DNA from: Piscirickettsiaceae bacterium
Lineage (GTDB): Bacteria; Pseudomonadota; Gammaproteobacteria; Methylococcales; Cycloclasticaceae
Direction: 5' to 3'
Assembly: GCA_002401365.1 (NCBI GenBank)
Contig: NVSW01000086.1
Location: 1 to 8,636 of the forward strand
DNA: 8,636 nucleotides
The notes below the pieces were generated by a model. That model did no database searches. It was not told the origin of the DNA and saw only the letters and a program-made list of their open reading frames with translations. A program made the position numbers and the translations under genes. Positions 1 to 6,931 of this stretch are shown piece by piece. The stretch's first letter is position 1, and every line of letters starts with the position of its first letter.

Positions 1-129
1 CCCGGTACTCTAGAATGCATTGCTTGTAAGCAAACTCTAAATTTCAAAAAAACCGGCCACATACCTCCGTGCCCTAAATGCCATAAAACAGAATTTAAAC
101 GCCACAGTAAAAAGGCAAACAACAAATGA
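1..129 (+). CDS. DUF1451 (YbeL-like) zinc-ribbon protein, C-terminal part
   Basis: The reading frame is open from base 1 to a TGA at 127-129, giving 42 residues of a C-terminus whose start lies off the left edge. Two cysteine pairs are visible, ECIAC near the start and PPCPKC about 18 residues later. Together they form a four-cysteine zinc ribbon, followed by HKTEFKRH and a basic lysine-rich tail. The spacing and the 'G-x-L-x-C-x-x-C ... P-x-C-P-K-C ... F-x-R' pattern fit the DUF1451 family (E. coli YbeL), whose function is unknown. The TGA overlaps the ATG of the following ParA gene (ATGA), so the two are probably co-transcribed and translationally coupled. The family call is from remembered motif similarity. 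The alternative is another short rubredoxin-like zinc ribbon. Confidence 0.72.
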   Translation, partial: PGTLECIACKQTLNFKKTGHIPPCPKCHKTEFKRHSKKANNK

Positions 130-893
130 ATCGAGTTATTTTTAATAAAAAAGGCGGCGTTGGTAAATCAACTATCACCTGTAATCTAGCTGCTATTAGT
201 GCATCAAAAGGCAAAAAAACCTTGGTTATTGATTTAGATACTCAGGGTAACTCTAGCCACTATTTATTAGGCTATAGAACCGATGAACTCGAATCTACAT
301 TAGCTGATTTTTATGCCAGCACTCTAAGCGTAAGCCTGTTTCCAAAAGATTTCAGCGAGTTTATCTACGAAACTGAGATGCCTAATTTATACGTGATGCC
401 ATCTCACCCTGATATGGATAACCTTCATGCAAAACTTGAGTCACGTTATAAAATATACAAATTAAAGGAGGCTATCGGCACTATGGATGAATACGACAAC
501 ATTTTTATAGACACGCCACCCGCCTTAAATTTTTACACAAGATCGGCGCTAATTGCTGCAAATAACTGCATTATACCGTTTGATTGCGATGTTTTCTCGA
601 AACAAGCTTTATATTCGCTACTCGATACTGTCGCCGAAGTAAAAGCCGACCACAACCCTGACCTTGTCATTGAAGGTATTGTTGTTAATCAATTTCAAAA
701 ACGCGCCAATTTACCCCAGCAATTAGTCGATGAACTGATTGCTGATAAACTTAAGCTATTTAAAACAAAAATATCACCCTCTGTAAAAATCAGAGAGTCG
801 CATAGCGCATGTCAACCAATGATTCAGTATGCCCCAACGCATAAAGTAACCGAAGAGTTCAAAAGCTTATACAAAGAGCTGAAGAAAAAATGA
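126..893 (+). CDS. parA: ParA/Soj-family P-loop ATPase without a ParB
   Basis: This is a 255-residue deviant-Walker ATPase. Visible motifs are the Walker A KGGVGKST at residues 9-16, with the signature lysine at 9 and the catalytic lysine at 14. The A' motif DLDTQGN lies at 36-42 and the Walker B IFIDTPP at 126-132. The length and the lack of an N-terminal DNA-binding domain match small chromosomal ParA/Soj-type (type Ib-like) proteins. Such proteins form ATP-dependent dimers that bind DNA nonspecifically and position DNA or protein cargo. The start is the ATG overlapping the zinc-ribbon stop, and a weak AAAGG lies about 11 bases upstream. No parB and no parS-like repeats are visible, so a role in chromosome partitioning is not supported. 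A cargo-positioning or regulatory role is possible but unproven. The C-terminus is lysine-rich (ELKKK). Confidence 0.88.
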   Translation: MNRVIFNKKGGVGKSTITCNLAAISASKGKKTLVIDLDTQGNSSHYLLGYRTDELESTLADFYASTLSVSLFPKDFSEFIYETEMPNLYVMPSHPDMDNLHAKLESRYKIYKLKEAIGTMDEYDNIFIDTPPALNFYTRSALIAANNCIIPFDCDVFSKQALYSLLDTVAEVKADHNPDLVIEGIVVNQFQKRANLPQQLVDELIADKLKLFKTKISPSVKIRESHSACQPMIQYAPTHKVTEEFKSLYKELKKK

Positions 894-961
894 GCCTCCT
901 CATGCCAATGTTGCAAAAATAGCGGTAGAATATTAAACGTAACCAACACAATTATTTCATC
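894..961 (+). promoter_or_regulatory. Intergenic gap with a candidate xylM promoter
   Basis: This is the only real intergenic gap in the window and the obvious place for a promoter driving the xylM-xylA pair. The best sigma-70 -10 candidate is TAGAAT at 926-931 (five of six matches). The hexamer 17 bases upstream, TGCCAA at 903-908, is a poor -35, so an activator would probably be needed. TTGCAA at 911-916 is a better -35 by sequence but is wrongly spaced. No Shine-Dalgarno sequence precedes the xylM ATG at 962. Read-through from parA is equally possible. This is a weak call from inspection only. Confidence 0.25.
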
Positions 962-2065
962 ATGAATTATTTAAGATATTACCTGGGCGCATCAATGGTT
1001 ATTGCTGGCATTGCTGGTTTCATAATGGGGAATGCATGGGTATGGCTAGGGTTAGCAACGTTTGTTCCGTTGCTAATCATCGATTCTTTTGCCAAGGCTG
1101 ACCTCAAACAATACAATGCAAAAATTGATTGGCTAGCCGAAGTTCCCTTATACCTACAGCTATTTTTAATGACGGGTTTATATGCATCATTTACCCACTG
1201 GATGATGTTAGAACAGCAATCAACCCAAGCGACTCCTTTTATCTTATTACTCGGCGCGGCATTTTCATTAGGCTGGTTAGGCGCCGTTCCTACATTGCCA
1301 GTTAATCACGAATTAATGCATAGGCGAAGCGCTATAGGTCGCGCATTCGCTACCTTATTAGGTACTTTTTATTTTGACCCTACCCGCGATGTTGCCCATG
1401 TGCACACCCACCACATCCATTTAGGTACAGCAAAAGACTCTGACACCTGCCCACGCGGTTACTCTGTCTATAAGTTTATTCCATTCGCCATTTTTGGTAG
1501 CTTGAAAGACTTCTTTGAAATGGAAGCCATGCGGTGTAGAAAAACAAAACGCTCTTTATTCTCCCCTACAGGACGAATTATGAAAGCCATCTACCAAATA
1601 GCTGTCTTACTCGGCACAGTTGCATTTTTCGCGGGTCTTAGCGCCATGATCATTGCTTTTTTTGGCATGCTAATCAGCCGCATGCTGGTTGAAGCATTTA
1701 ACTATTACCAACATTATGGTCTTATTCGTGTAGAAGGAAAAAAATACGATTCCCAACACATATGGAATCACTTAACTCCCATCAGCAGAACTGTTTCATT
1801 TGAAATAACCAACCATAACGATCACCATATGGATTCTTATGCACCCTATTACAAATTAAAGCCGAAGGCTGATGGACCACAAATGCCGAGTTTGTTTTTA
1901 TGTTTTGCAGCGGGCCTTATCCCGCCCATTTGGTTCAAATACATCGCCAAGCCGCGCTTAAAGGACTGGGACTTTAACCATGCAACAGCTGAAGAAAAAG
2001 AACTTGCACGCATAGCAAATAAAAAAGCTGGCTGGCCCGATTGGTTAGCCGCATCTAACACATAA
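962..2065 (+). CDS. xylM: XylM-like membrane di-iron monooxygenase (AlkB/XylM family)
   Basis: This 367-residue integral membrane hydroxylase belongs to the fatty-acid-desaturase/AlkB superfamily. It should insert one oxygen atom into a methyl group or alkyl chain using a non-haem di-iron site in the inner membrane. The histidine boxes are visible: HELMHRR from residue 116, HVHTHH at 146-151 and NHNDHH at 284-289, with the family HYG motif (251-253). Hydrophobic helices lie at about 8-42, 62-82, 92-112, 210-245 and 308-327. The size (TOL XylM is about 369 residues), the N-terminal LRYYL, the WVWLG segment, QMPSLF-CF, GLIPPIWF and the NKKAGWP near the end all match XylM as I remember it, more closely than the longer AlkB proteins. 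The start is the ATG at 962, which aligns with XylM although no ribosome site is visible. The partner reductase follows 6 bp downstream. The substrate is unknown: xylene/toluene, p-cymene (CymAa-type), methyl-PAH or alkane are possible. Confidence 0.9.
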   Translation: MNYLRYYLGASMVIAGIAGFIMGNAWVWLGLATFVPLLIIDSFAKADLKQYNAKIDWLAEVPLYLQLFLMTGLYASFTHWMMLEQQSTQATPFILLLGAAFSLGWLGAVPTLPVNHELMHRRSAIGRAFATLLGTFYFDPTRDVAHVHTHHIHLGTAKDSDTCPRGYSVYKFIPFAIFGSLKDFFEMEAMRCRKTKRSLFSPTGRIMKAIYQIAVLLGTVAFFAGLSAMIIAFFGMLISRMLVEAFNYYQHYGLIRVEGKKYDSQHIWNHLTPISRTVSFEITNHNDHHMDSYAPYYKLKPKADGPQMPSLFLCFAAGLIPPIWFKYIAKPRLKDWDFNHATAEEKELARIANKKAGWPDWLAASNT

Positions 2066-2071
2066 AACATT

Positions 2072-3142
2072 ATGAAAAAACTATTTGGCCTATTTGGCTC
2101 CGCAAAAAAAGCCCCCCTAACAGCAACGATAAACCCATTGGGAAAATCATTTGAAGTCCCCAAAAACAACACCCTATTACAGACCGCCCTCAGCGAAGGT
2201 GTTAACTTTCCATTCCACTGTACTGTAGGCACTTGTGGCAATTGTCGTTGCAAACTAATTGAAGGTGATGTTAAAGCCATCATGGATTTTTCATATACCT
2301 TATCTGAGAATGAAATTTCAGAAGGTTACATTCTAGCTTGCCAAAGCCTTTTAAAAACAGACGTTATAGTCGAATTAGACGCTGACGAAAACCAGCCAAG
2401 CCATACTGTAGAAACATTCAGTGGAACAATTACAGACACTCATATGCACACCCATGACATTATGGAAGTAACTGTAGAATTGGATCGCCCTATATCATTT
2501 AGCGCCGGTCAATTTGCCGATATAGGGCTTGAGGGCTTTGGCCGACATCGTAGCTACTCTTTTGCTAGCGCACCAAAATCTGGCGGCCAAACAATGCTCC
2601 ACTTTCACGTTAGAAACGTACCCGGCGGAGATTACTCGCAGTGGCTTTTTGAAAAAGACCGCAAAGGTGAAAAGTTTGAACTTCACGGCCCAAGTGGTGC
2701 CTTTTGGTTAAGGACATCTGACGCTCCTATTCTAGCGGTTGCCGGCGGGAGTGGCATGGCACCATTAAAAGCTATTTTAGACGATGCATTAGAAAATAAT
2801 ATTAACCGACCCATCACCTATGTTTTTGGGGCACGTGCTCAACGTGATTTATATTGCCTTGAAGAAATGAAAGCACTAGCAAAAAAGTGGCCTAACACGT
2901 TTACCTTTGTACCTGTATTGTCCGAAGAACCCGACAGCTCGGACTGGAGCGGTAAACGGGGCTTCGTCACTGACTTCATCAATGATGAAACCACTGGGTT
3001 TCCAATAGCCGATAGCCACGCCTACTTATGTGGGCCACCCGTTATGATTGATGCGACACTGGTCAAGCTTGAAGAAGCAGGTGTCAGCTTGGATAATATT
3101 CATTACGATAAGTTTCTAGACTCCAGACAATTAGAAAACTAG
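2072..3142 (+). CDS. xylA: XylA-like NADH:monooxygenase reductase (2Fe-2S/FAD/NAD)
   Basis: This 356-residue electron-transfer protein should pass electrons from NAD(P)H through FAD and a plant-type 2Fe-2S cluster to the XylM-like hydroxylase. The domain order is ferredoxin at about 18-105, FAD-binding at about 115-212 and NAD-binding at about 218-350. The cluster ligands are Cys50, Cys55, Cys58 and Cys90 (C-x4-C-x2-C-x31-C), with an additional Cys60. The flavin motif RSYSF is at 160-164, the pyridine-nucleotide motif GGSGMAP at 225-231 and the CGPPVMI motif near 320. N-terminal ferredoxin order and length match TOL XylA (about 350 residues). The basic, hydrophobic start MKKLFGLFG resembles that protein's leader and could dock the reductase at the membrane. 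It lies 6 bp after xylM with no clear Shine-Dalgarno, so the pair is almost certainly one transcript. Its TAG at 3140-3142 nearly abuts the convergent DUF1329 gene. Confidence 0.9.
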   Translation: MKKLFGLFGSAKKAPLTATINPLGKSFEVPKNNTLLQTALSEGVNFPFHCTVGTCGNCRCKLIEGDVKAIMDFSYTLSENEISEGYILACQSLLKTDVIVELDADENQPSHTVETFSGTITDTHMHTHDIMEVTVELDRPISFSAGQFADIGLEGFGRHRSYSFASAPKSGGQTMLHFHVRNVPGGDYSQWLFEKDRKGEKFELHGPSGAFWLRTSDAPILAVAGGSGMAPLKAILDDALENNINRPITYVFGARAQRDLYCLEEMKALAKKWPNTFTFVPVLSEEPDSSDWSGKRGFVTDFINDETTGFPIADSHAYLCGPPVMIDATLVKLEEAGVSLDNIHYDKFLDSRQLEN

Positions 3143-3147
3143 CGCTA

Positions 3148-4551
3148 TTACAAATCCCGGAGTTGATCTACGTCAAAGTATTCTTCAGTTACTTTTTCAC
3201 CGCGATCATCCCAATCGGGTGTTATCGTAATAATATTTAGACGGTTATTAAATTCATTGTGGACCGTTATATGGTCCCATTGTGCGTCGCCGTCAAAGGG
3301 TCGCCAAGAACGGCTATCATCCCAAGATCTGAAAGGTGAACCACGCTGATCTGACATCTCTTGGTATTGAGCATAGTACATTTCTTGATCTATATAAATA
3401 GTTCGCTTTTTATATTGATATTTACCTTTTTTGTCGGTTATCTCTAACACCCAAACTGGGCGCAGTTCCATCTCCATATTTGTCCACGCACACTGGCTTT
3501 CTGCCATCGTTGCCGAGCGGTAAATATAGCCCGTCTCTGGTGATGACAATATCAATCGATCAGCCAACATCTTATATTCAAAAGTAGCTGTGTCTGTTTT
3601 GGCCCAGTAAGCACGCCAATCATCCCACGTTACTTCCAAACCATAGTACATAGGGTCTTGCGCATCATTACCAGATAAAACTCGTGTCCTTCGCATACTG
3701 GGGATAAAGATCTTAAAGTCATCCGTCTTACTACCCAATGCAGCACGCTGCCTAACTGCCGCAATACCACTCACGTCATTTGGCGAGACAACATACAACG
3801 AGCCACCTTCTATCAGGTCATCTTTATCATCAATACTGCCTAATGGTTCGATGCTTTGCCGCCCATGAAATTTTTGCCACCAGATAAGTCCCTTATATTG
3901 AACATCTAAGCTACCTTTAGCATCGCATGAGTTTGAAATCATCGGGTCAAAAATTAATGTTTCTGTGCCCACACCATGTGCGATAAAAGACCAATTTAAC
4001 TGCAAGCCATTTTTTGGATCTAAATAAGGAATTGCGCTGGCCGTTTCATCATTTAGCAACGTCGCTGAACCATCTGGGTTCACCAAAGTACTCTTATCGT
4101 CTGTCGTTGGTGTTAGGTTTTTTCCTTGTATCGCCAACGTCGCTTTTAATACACCTTCATTCATGTAGTATGTATTGGTCGGTACAATGGTAATTTGTTT
4201 CACAAAGCCCGTGTCGCTTTTTAGACTATTTAAATAATCACGAGGCAGGTAGTCTTTTAACCAAGGATAGTTAGCCACATTTTCTTTATTAAGCACCAAG
4301 CCCGGTTTTAGTTCCCCAGGAATATCATGCTTTGCCAACAGGTCATAAGCATCAAAACCACGTAGCGTCTTCCAACGCTTAGCTAAACTAATCGCTCTTG
4401 GGTCTGAAATAGCCTGCAGCCATTTTTGGTGTTCTGGTTTACCGGTGAGTTGAGAAAAGTTCGTCCAATTATCAATAGCGTTACTTGAGCCAGCATGGGC
4501 CTCAAATACCAAGCTGATTAAAACCAGCATCCATACTCTTTTTTTTGTCAT
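3148..4551 (-). CDS. Exported DUF1329-family protein
   Basis: This is a 467-residue protein of unknown function assigned to DUF1329 (LolB-like fold family). It starts at the ATG at 4551, not the upstream GTG at 4620, for three reasons. A strong AGGGGGA site sits at 4556-4562. The ATG overlaps the lnt stop as ATGA. The protein then begins with a clear signal peptide: KKR, a WMLVLISLVF core and an AHA|GS cleavage site near residue 20. No lipobox cysteine is present, so it should be a soluble periplasmic or outer-membrane-associated protein. Family-like stretches are IPYLDPKNGLQLNW (about 174-187), FKIFIPSMRRTRVL (about 279-292), FEYKMLADRLILSS (about 324-337), RPVWVLE (364-370) followed by a tyrosine-rich YKKRTIYID strand, and DQRG (401-404). 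Members often occur beside DUF1302 in hydrocarbon, steroid or alcohol catabolic regions; no DUF1302 gene is visible here. A role in envelope handling of hydrophobic compounds is inference. Confidence 0.78.
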   Translation of the reverse strand: MTKKRVWMLVLISLVFEAHAGSSNAIDNWTNFSQLTGKPEHQKWLQAISDPRAISLAKRWKTLRGFDAYDLLAKHDIPGELKPGLVLNKENVANYPWLKDYLPRDYLNSLKSDTGFVKQITIVPTNTYYMNEGVLKATLAIQGKNLTPTTDDKSTLVNPDGSATLLNDETASAIPYLDPKNGLQLNWSFIAHGVGTETLIFDPMISNSCDAKGSLDVQYKGLIWWQKFHGRQSIEPLGSIDDKDDLIEGGSLYVVSPNDVSGIAAVRQRAALGSKTDDFKIFIPSMRRTRVLSGNDAQDPMYYGLEVTWDDWRAYWAKTDTATFEYKMLADRLILSSPETGYIYRSATMAESQCAWTNMEMELRPVWVLEITDKKGKYQYKKRTIYIDQEMYYAQYQEMSDQRGSPFRSWDDSRSWRPFDGDAQWDHITVHNEFNNRLNIITITPDWDDRGEKVTEEYFDVDQLRDL

Positions 4552-6053
4552 AAGGTCCCCCTGTCCCGTTTCCACAAGCACACAAGCAATAGGCTCGTTA
4601 TAAAAGCAAAGATAAGCCACCAGCCGCCGCGAACAAAAGGTGTCGAACCTTTAAGCGGCACCAATTCTCCTCTTAAGACAAACCGCTTAAACATAGGGGC
4701 TTGTCTAACAATTTCACCACGCTGATTTACAATGGCAGTTAAGCCCGTATTGGTAGATCTAAGCAAATAGCGACCACTCTCCAAGGCACGCATTCGTGCC
4801 ATCTGCAAGTGTTGGTACGGTGCAATCGTATCACCAAACCACGTATCATTACTCACGTTAAGCAAGTAAGCAGCAGAGGGCAAACCATCTATTGATGATT
4901 GTTGAAATACATCTTCATAACAAATAGACGATGCAAAGGAGTAACCAGCCCCTTGTAATAATCGCTGCTTTTTAGCGCCCGCACTAAAGTCCGATAATGG
5001 TATTTCAAGAAAGTCCAAAATAATGGACGATAGAGGCTTTAATGGCATATATTCACCCAAGGGCACCAAGTGCCGTTTGAGATAAAAGTCATCCGGGTAT
5101 TGAACACTGTGCAGCCCATTAAAATATCCATTTACCTCATCTTGCATAACTGGCAAGCCAACGATAATATCCGATTTATATGTCGCAGCCTCTTGTTTTA
5201 ATGTCGCTATTAAGGTGTCTTCTACGCCGTGAAAAAAAACGGGTATCGATGTTTCAGGCCAAACAATCAAATCAGCATCGCGCTGCTGCTCGGTCATTCT
5301 CGTATAAATGTCAATATTTGTTTGCTGAAATGACCTTAGCCACTTTATTTCTTGTGGAATATTACCTTGCAACAAGGCAACATTAATCGGCTCGCCAGCC
5401 TGCTCGGTCCAGTCAATTTTATTTAATTGCCAACCGGCGAGCCAACAGCTGGCTATGAAAAAAACAGCGGTTACCTTTGTGCCGGTATTTAATTTAGCGA
5501 ACAAATACAAGACACCTCCGGCCGTTAATGCAACAAACCAGGACATGCCAAGCACACCCACGACTGCTCCCCAACCGGACAACCAAGTATCTATCTGACT
5601 ATAGCCCAAGGACAGCCACGGAAACCCGGTAAACAAAATACCTCTTAGCATCTCCAAGGCAACCCACAATGATGGAAAAGCCAAAAGGGTATACACCGCC
5701 TTATTACGAGAGAAAAAACGATTCAACAAATAGCCAAGCAATGCTATATATGAGGCCAATATGGCGACCATGCCAAGCATAATAATGATTGCCAACCATA
5801 AAGGTGCATGGCCAAAATGGTGAATACTAAAATATACCCAATATACCCCATGACCGAAGTAACCCCAGCCATAGAAATACCCGGCGATTGCCGCTTTTGG
5901 AGGAGACAATGGAGACATAATCATCAACAACAAAACCAGCGAAATAACTGCCATAACAGGCCAATCATACGGAGCAAATGCAAACGGCAGCAACGCTCCT
6001 GAGAAAAGCGACAACGTTGCTAACCACATTTGTTTGATTTTTTTAGTCAGCAT
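4548..6053 (-). CDS. lnt: Apolipoprotein N-acyltransferase
   Basis: Lnt adds the third acyl chain to the N-terminal cysteine of lipoproteins in the inner membrane, the last step before Lol-dependent sorting. The 501-residue protein has N-terminal hydrophobic helices over about residues 10-210, a periplasmic nitrilase-like domain (about 222-470) and a C-terminal helix (about 477-494). With the ATG at 6053 as residue 1, the catalytic triad is Glu267 in VWPETS, Lys326 in YLKRHLVPLGE and Cys378 in SICYE. SNDTWFG and LLRSTNTG are further family landmarks. A TTG one codon upstream (6056) is possible but less likely. There is no strong Shine-Dalgarno, and corC ends only 25 bases upstream. The position after corC is the conserved proteobacterial arrangement. 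The stop overlaps the DUF1329 start. Confidence 0.96.
   Translation of the reverse strand: MLTKKIKQMWLATLSLFSGALLPFAFAPYDWPVMAVISLVLLLMIMSPLSPPKAAIAGYFYGWGYFGHGVYWVYFSIHHFGHAPLWLAIIIMLGMVAILASYIALLGYLLNRFFSRNKAVYTLLAFPSLWVALEMLRGILFTGFPWLSLGYSQIDTWLSGWGAVVGVLGMSWFVALTAGGVLYLFAKLNTGTKVTAVFFIASCWLAGWQLNKIDWTEQAGEPINVALLQGNIPQEIKWLRSFQQTNIDIYTRMTEQQRDADLIVWPETSIPVFFHGVEDTLIATLKQEAATYKSDIIVGLPVMQDEVNGYFNGLHSVQYPDDFYLKRHLVPLGEYMPLKPLSSIILDFLEIPLSDFSAGAKKQRLLQGAGYSFASSICYEDVFQQSSIDGLPSAAYLLNVSNDTWFGDTIAPYQHLQMARMRALESGRYLLRSTNTGLTAIVNQRGEIVRQAPMFKRFVLRGELVPLKGSTPFVRGGWWLIFAFITSLLLVCLWKRDRGTL
4556..4562 (-). promoter_or_regulatory. Ribosome-binding site that fixes the DUF1329 start
   Basis: Read on the minus strand, AGGGGGA lies four bases (CCTT) before the ATG at 4551-4549. 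It sits inside the last codons of lnt. It is a strong site in a window where several genes have none, and it supports the start that reveals a signal peptide over the longer GTG-started frame. Confidence 0.65.
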
Positions 6054-6078
6054 CAAAGGTGACGACCAGTAGAAATAA

Positions 6079-6930
6079 TTATTTTTCAGAATTGTTAATT
6101 ATCGTCATTCGTAACAAATGTACGCGACGATTATCTGCTCTCAAAACTTCAAACTGAAATTTATCAATTTGTGTTATTTCACCACTTTCTGGCACGTGAC
6201 CAAAACTTTTTACAACCAGTCCACCAACCGTGTCCACATCATCCGCTGAATAGTTAGTTTTAAAGTGCTCATTAAAGTCATCAATATCGGTCAATGCTTT
6301 GATGTTGTACTCGCTTTCATTTCGTTGCAGGATGAAAGCTTCTTCTTCAAAATCATGCTCATCTTCAATTTCACCCACAATTTGTTCTAGCACGTCTTCA
6401 ATAGTAATCAGCCCAGCGACTGAGCCATATTCATCAATAACAATCGCCATATGGTTTCTATTCGCTCTAAACTCATGCAACATCACATTTAGGCGTTTGC
6501 TCTCCGGCACAAAAATAACGGGTCTCATCACATCACGCACATCAAATTTTTGCTCTTTTTCAGCAATCGCATAACTCAATAGGTCTTTAGCCAATAGAAT
6601 ACCCGCCACTTGTGACGTATCGTTATCTTGTACTGGAAAACGCGAATGAGAGGACTCAATAACACAGGGATATATTTCCTTTAAATCTGCATCTCTAGAA
6701 ATAAAAACGATTTGTGAGCGGGGAATCATGATGTCCCCCACTTGCAATTCCGAGACCTGCAAAACGCCCTCTATCATGGCCAAGGCATCATGCCCCAACA
6801 ACTGTCTTTTTTCCGCATCTCGTATTAATTGCACTAGATCGTCACGGTCTTTAGGCTCACCCATCAATGCCTGACCAAGTCGTTCGATCCAAGTTCGATT
6901 ATTTGTTTTATCGTCTAGCAACTGACTCAT
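6079..6930 (-). CDS. corC: CorC/YbeX-type CBS-domain protein
   Basis: This 283-residue cytoplasmic protein contains an N-terminal GEPKDRDDLVQLIRDA segment (about 24-40), a tandem CBS pair (about 67-125 and 133-190) and a C-terminal CorC_HlyC transporter-associated domain (about 205-278). DIMIPRSQI at about 66-74, VIDEYGSVAGLITIEDVLEQIVGEI at about 164-188 and the acidic EDEHDFEEE tail are highly characteristic. It lacks the DUF21 membrane domain, so it is the soluble CorC/YbeX type. These proteins have been linked to magnesium/cobalt efflux and, in E. coli, to ribosome maturation. The start is the ATG at 6930: GAGGG at 6939-6943 sits eight bases upstream and the sequence there matches E. coli CorC (MS...). 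The ATG at 6945 and TTG at 6963 lack such a site. It starts one base after the ybeY stop, so coupling is likely. Confidence 0.94.
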   Translation of the reverse strand: MSQLLDDKTNNRTWIERLGQALMGEPKDRDDLVQLIRDAEKRQLLGHDALAMIEGVLQVSELQVGDIMIPRSQIVFISRDADLKEIYPCVIESSHSRFPVQDNDTSQVAGILLAKDLLSYAIAEKEQKFDVRDVMRPVIFVPESKRLNVMLHEFRANRNHMAIVIDEYGSVAGLITIEDVLEQIVGEIEDEHDFEEEAFILQRNESEYNIKALTDIDDFNEHFKTNYSADDVDTVGGLVVKSFGHVPESGEITQIDKFQFEVLRADNRRVHLLRMTIINNSEK

Positions 6931-6931
6931 A

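Noticed and set aside
890..903. Inverted repeat ATGAG/CTCAT at the end of parA as a terminator
   Set aside because: The stem is only five base pairs with a four-base loop, and no T-tract follows.
900..915. Possible sigma-54 promoter before xylM (TTGCA at 911-915), by analogy with the TOL Pu promoter
   Set aside because: The -24 element at the right spacing reads TCATGC and lacks the essential GG. No sigma-54 activator gene or upstream binding repeats are visible.
1849..2283. A 144-codon open frame on the minus strand across the xylM-xylA junction
   Set aside because: It lies wholly opposite two well-supported genes, has no family-like motif and no ribosome site. It is a shadow of their codon usage.
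3113..3137. Inverted repeat TTTCTA/TAGAAA near the end of xylA as a terminator
   Set aside because: The six-pair stem is AT-rich with a 13-base loop and no T-tract, so it would be too weak to terminate.
4552..4620. Longer DUF1329 start at GTG 4620, adding 23 residues
   Set aside because: It would overlap lnt by 73 bases and bury the signal peptide. The ATG at 4551 has a strong ribosome site and a proper export signal.
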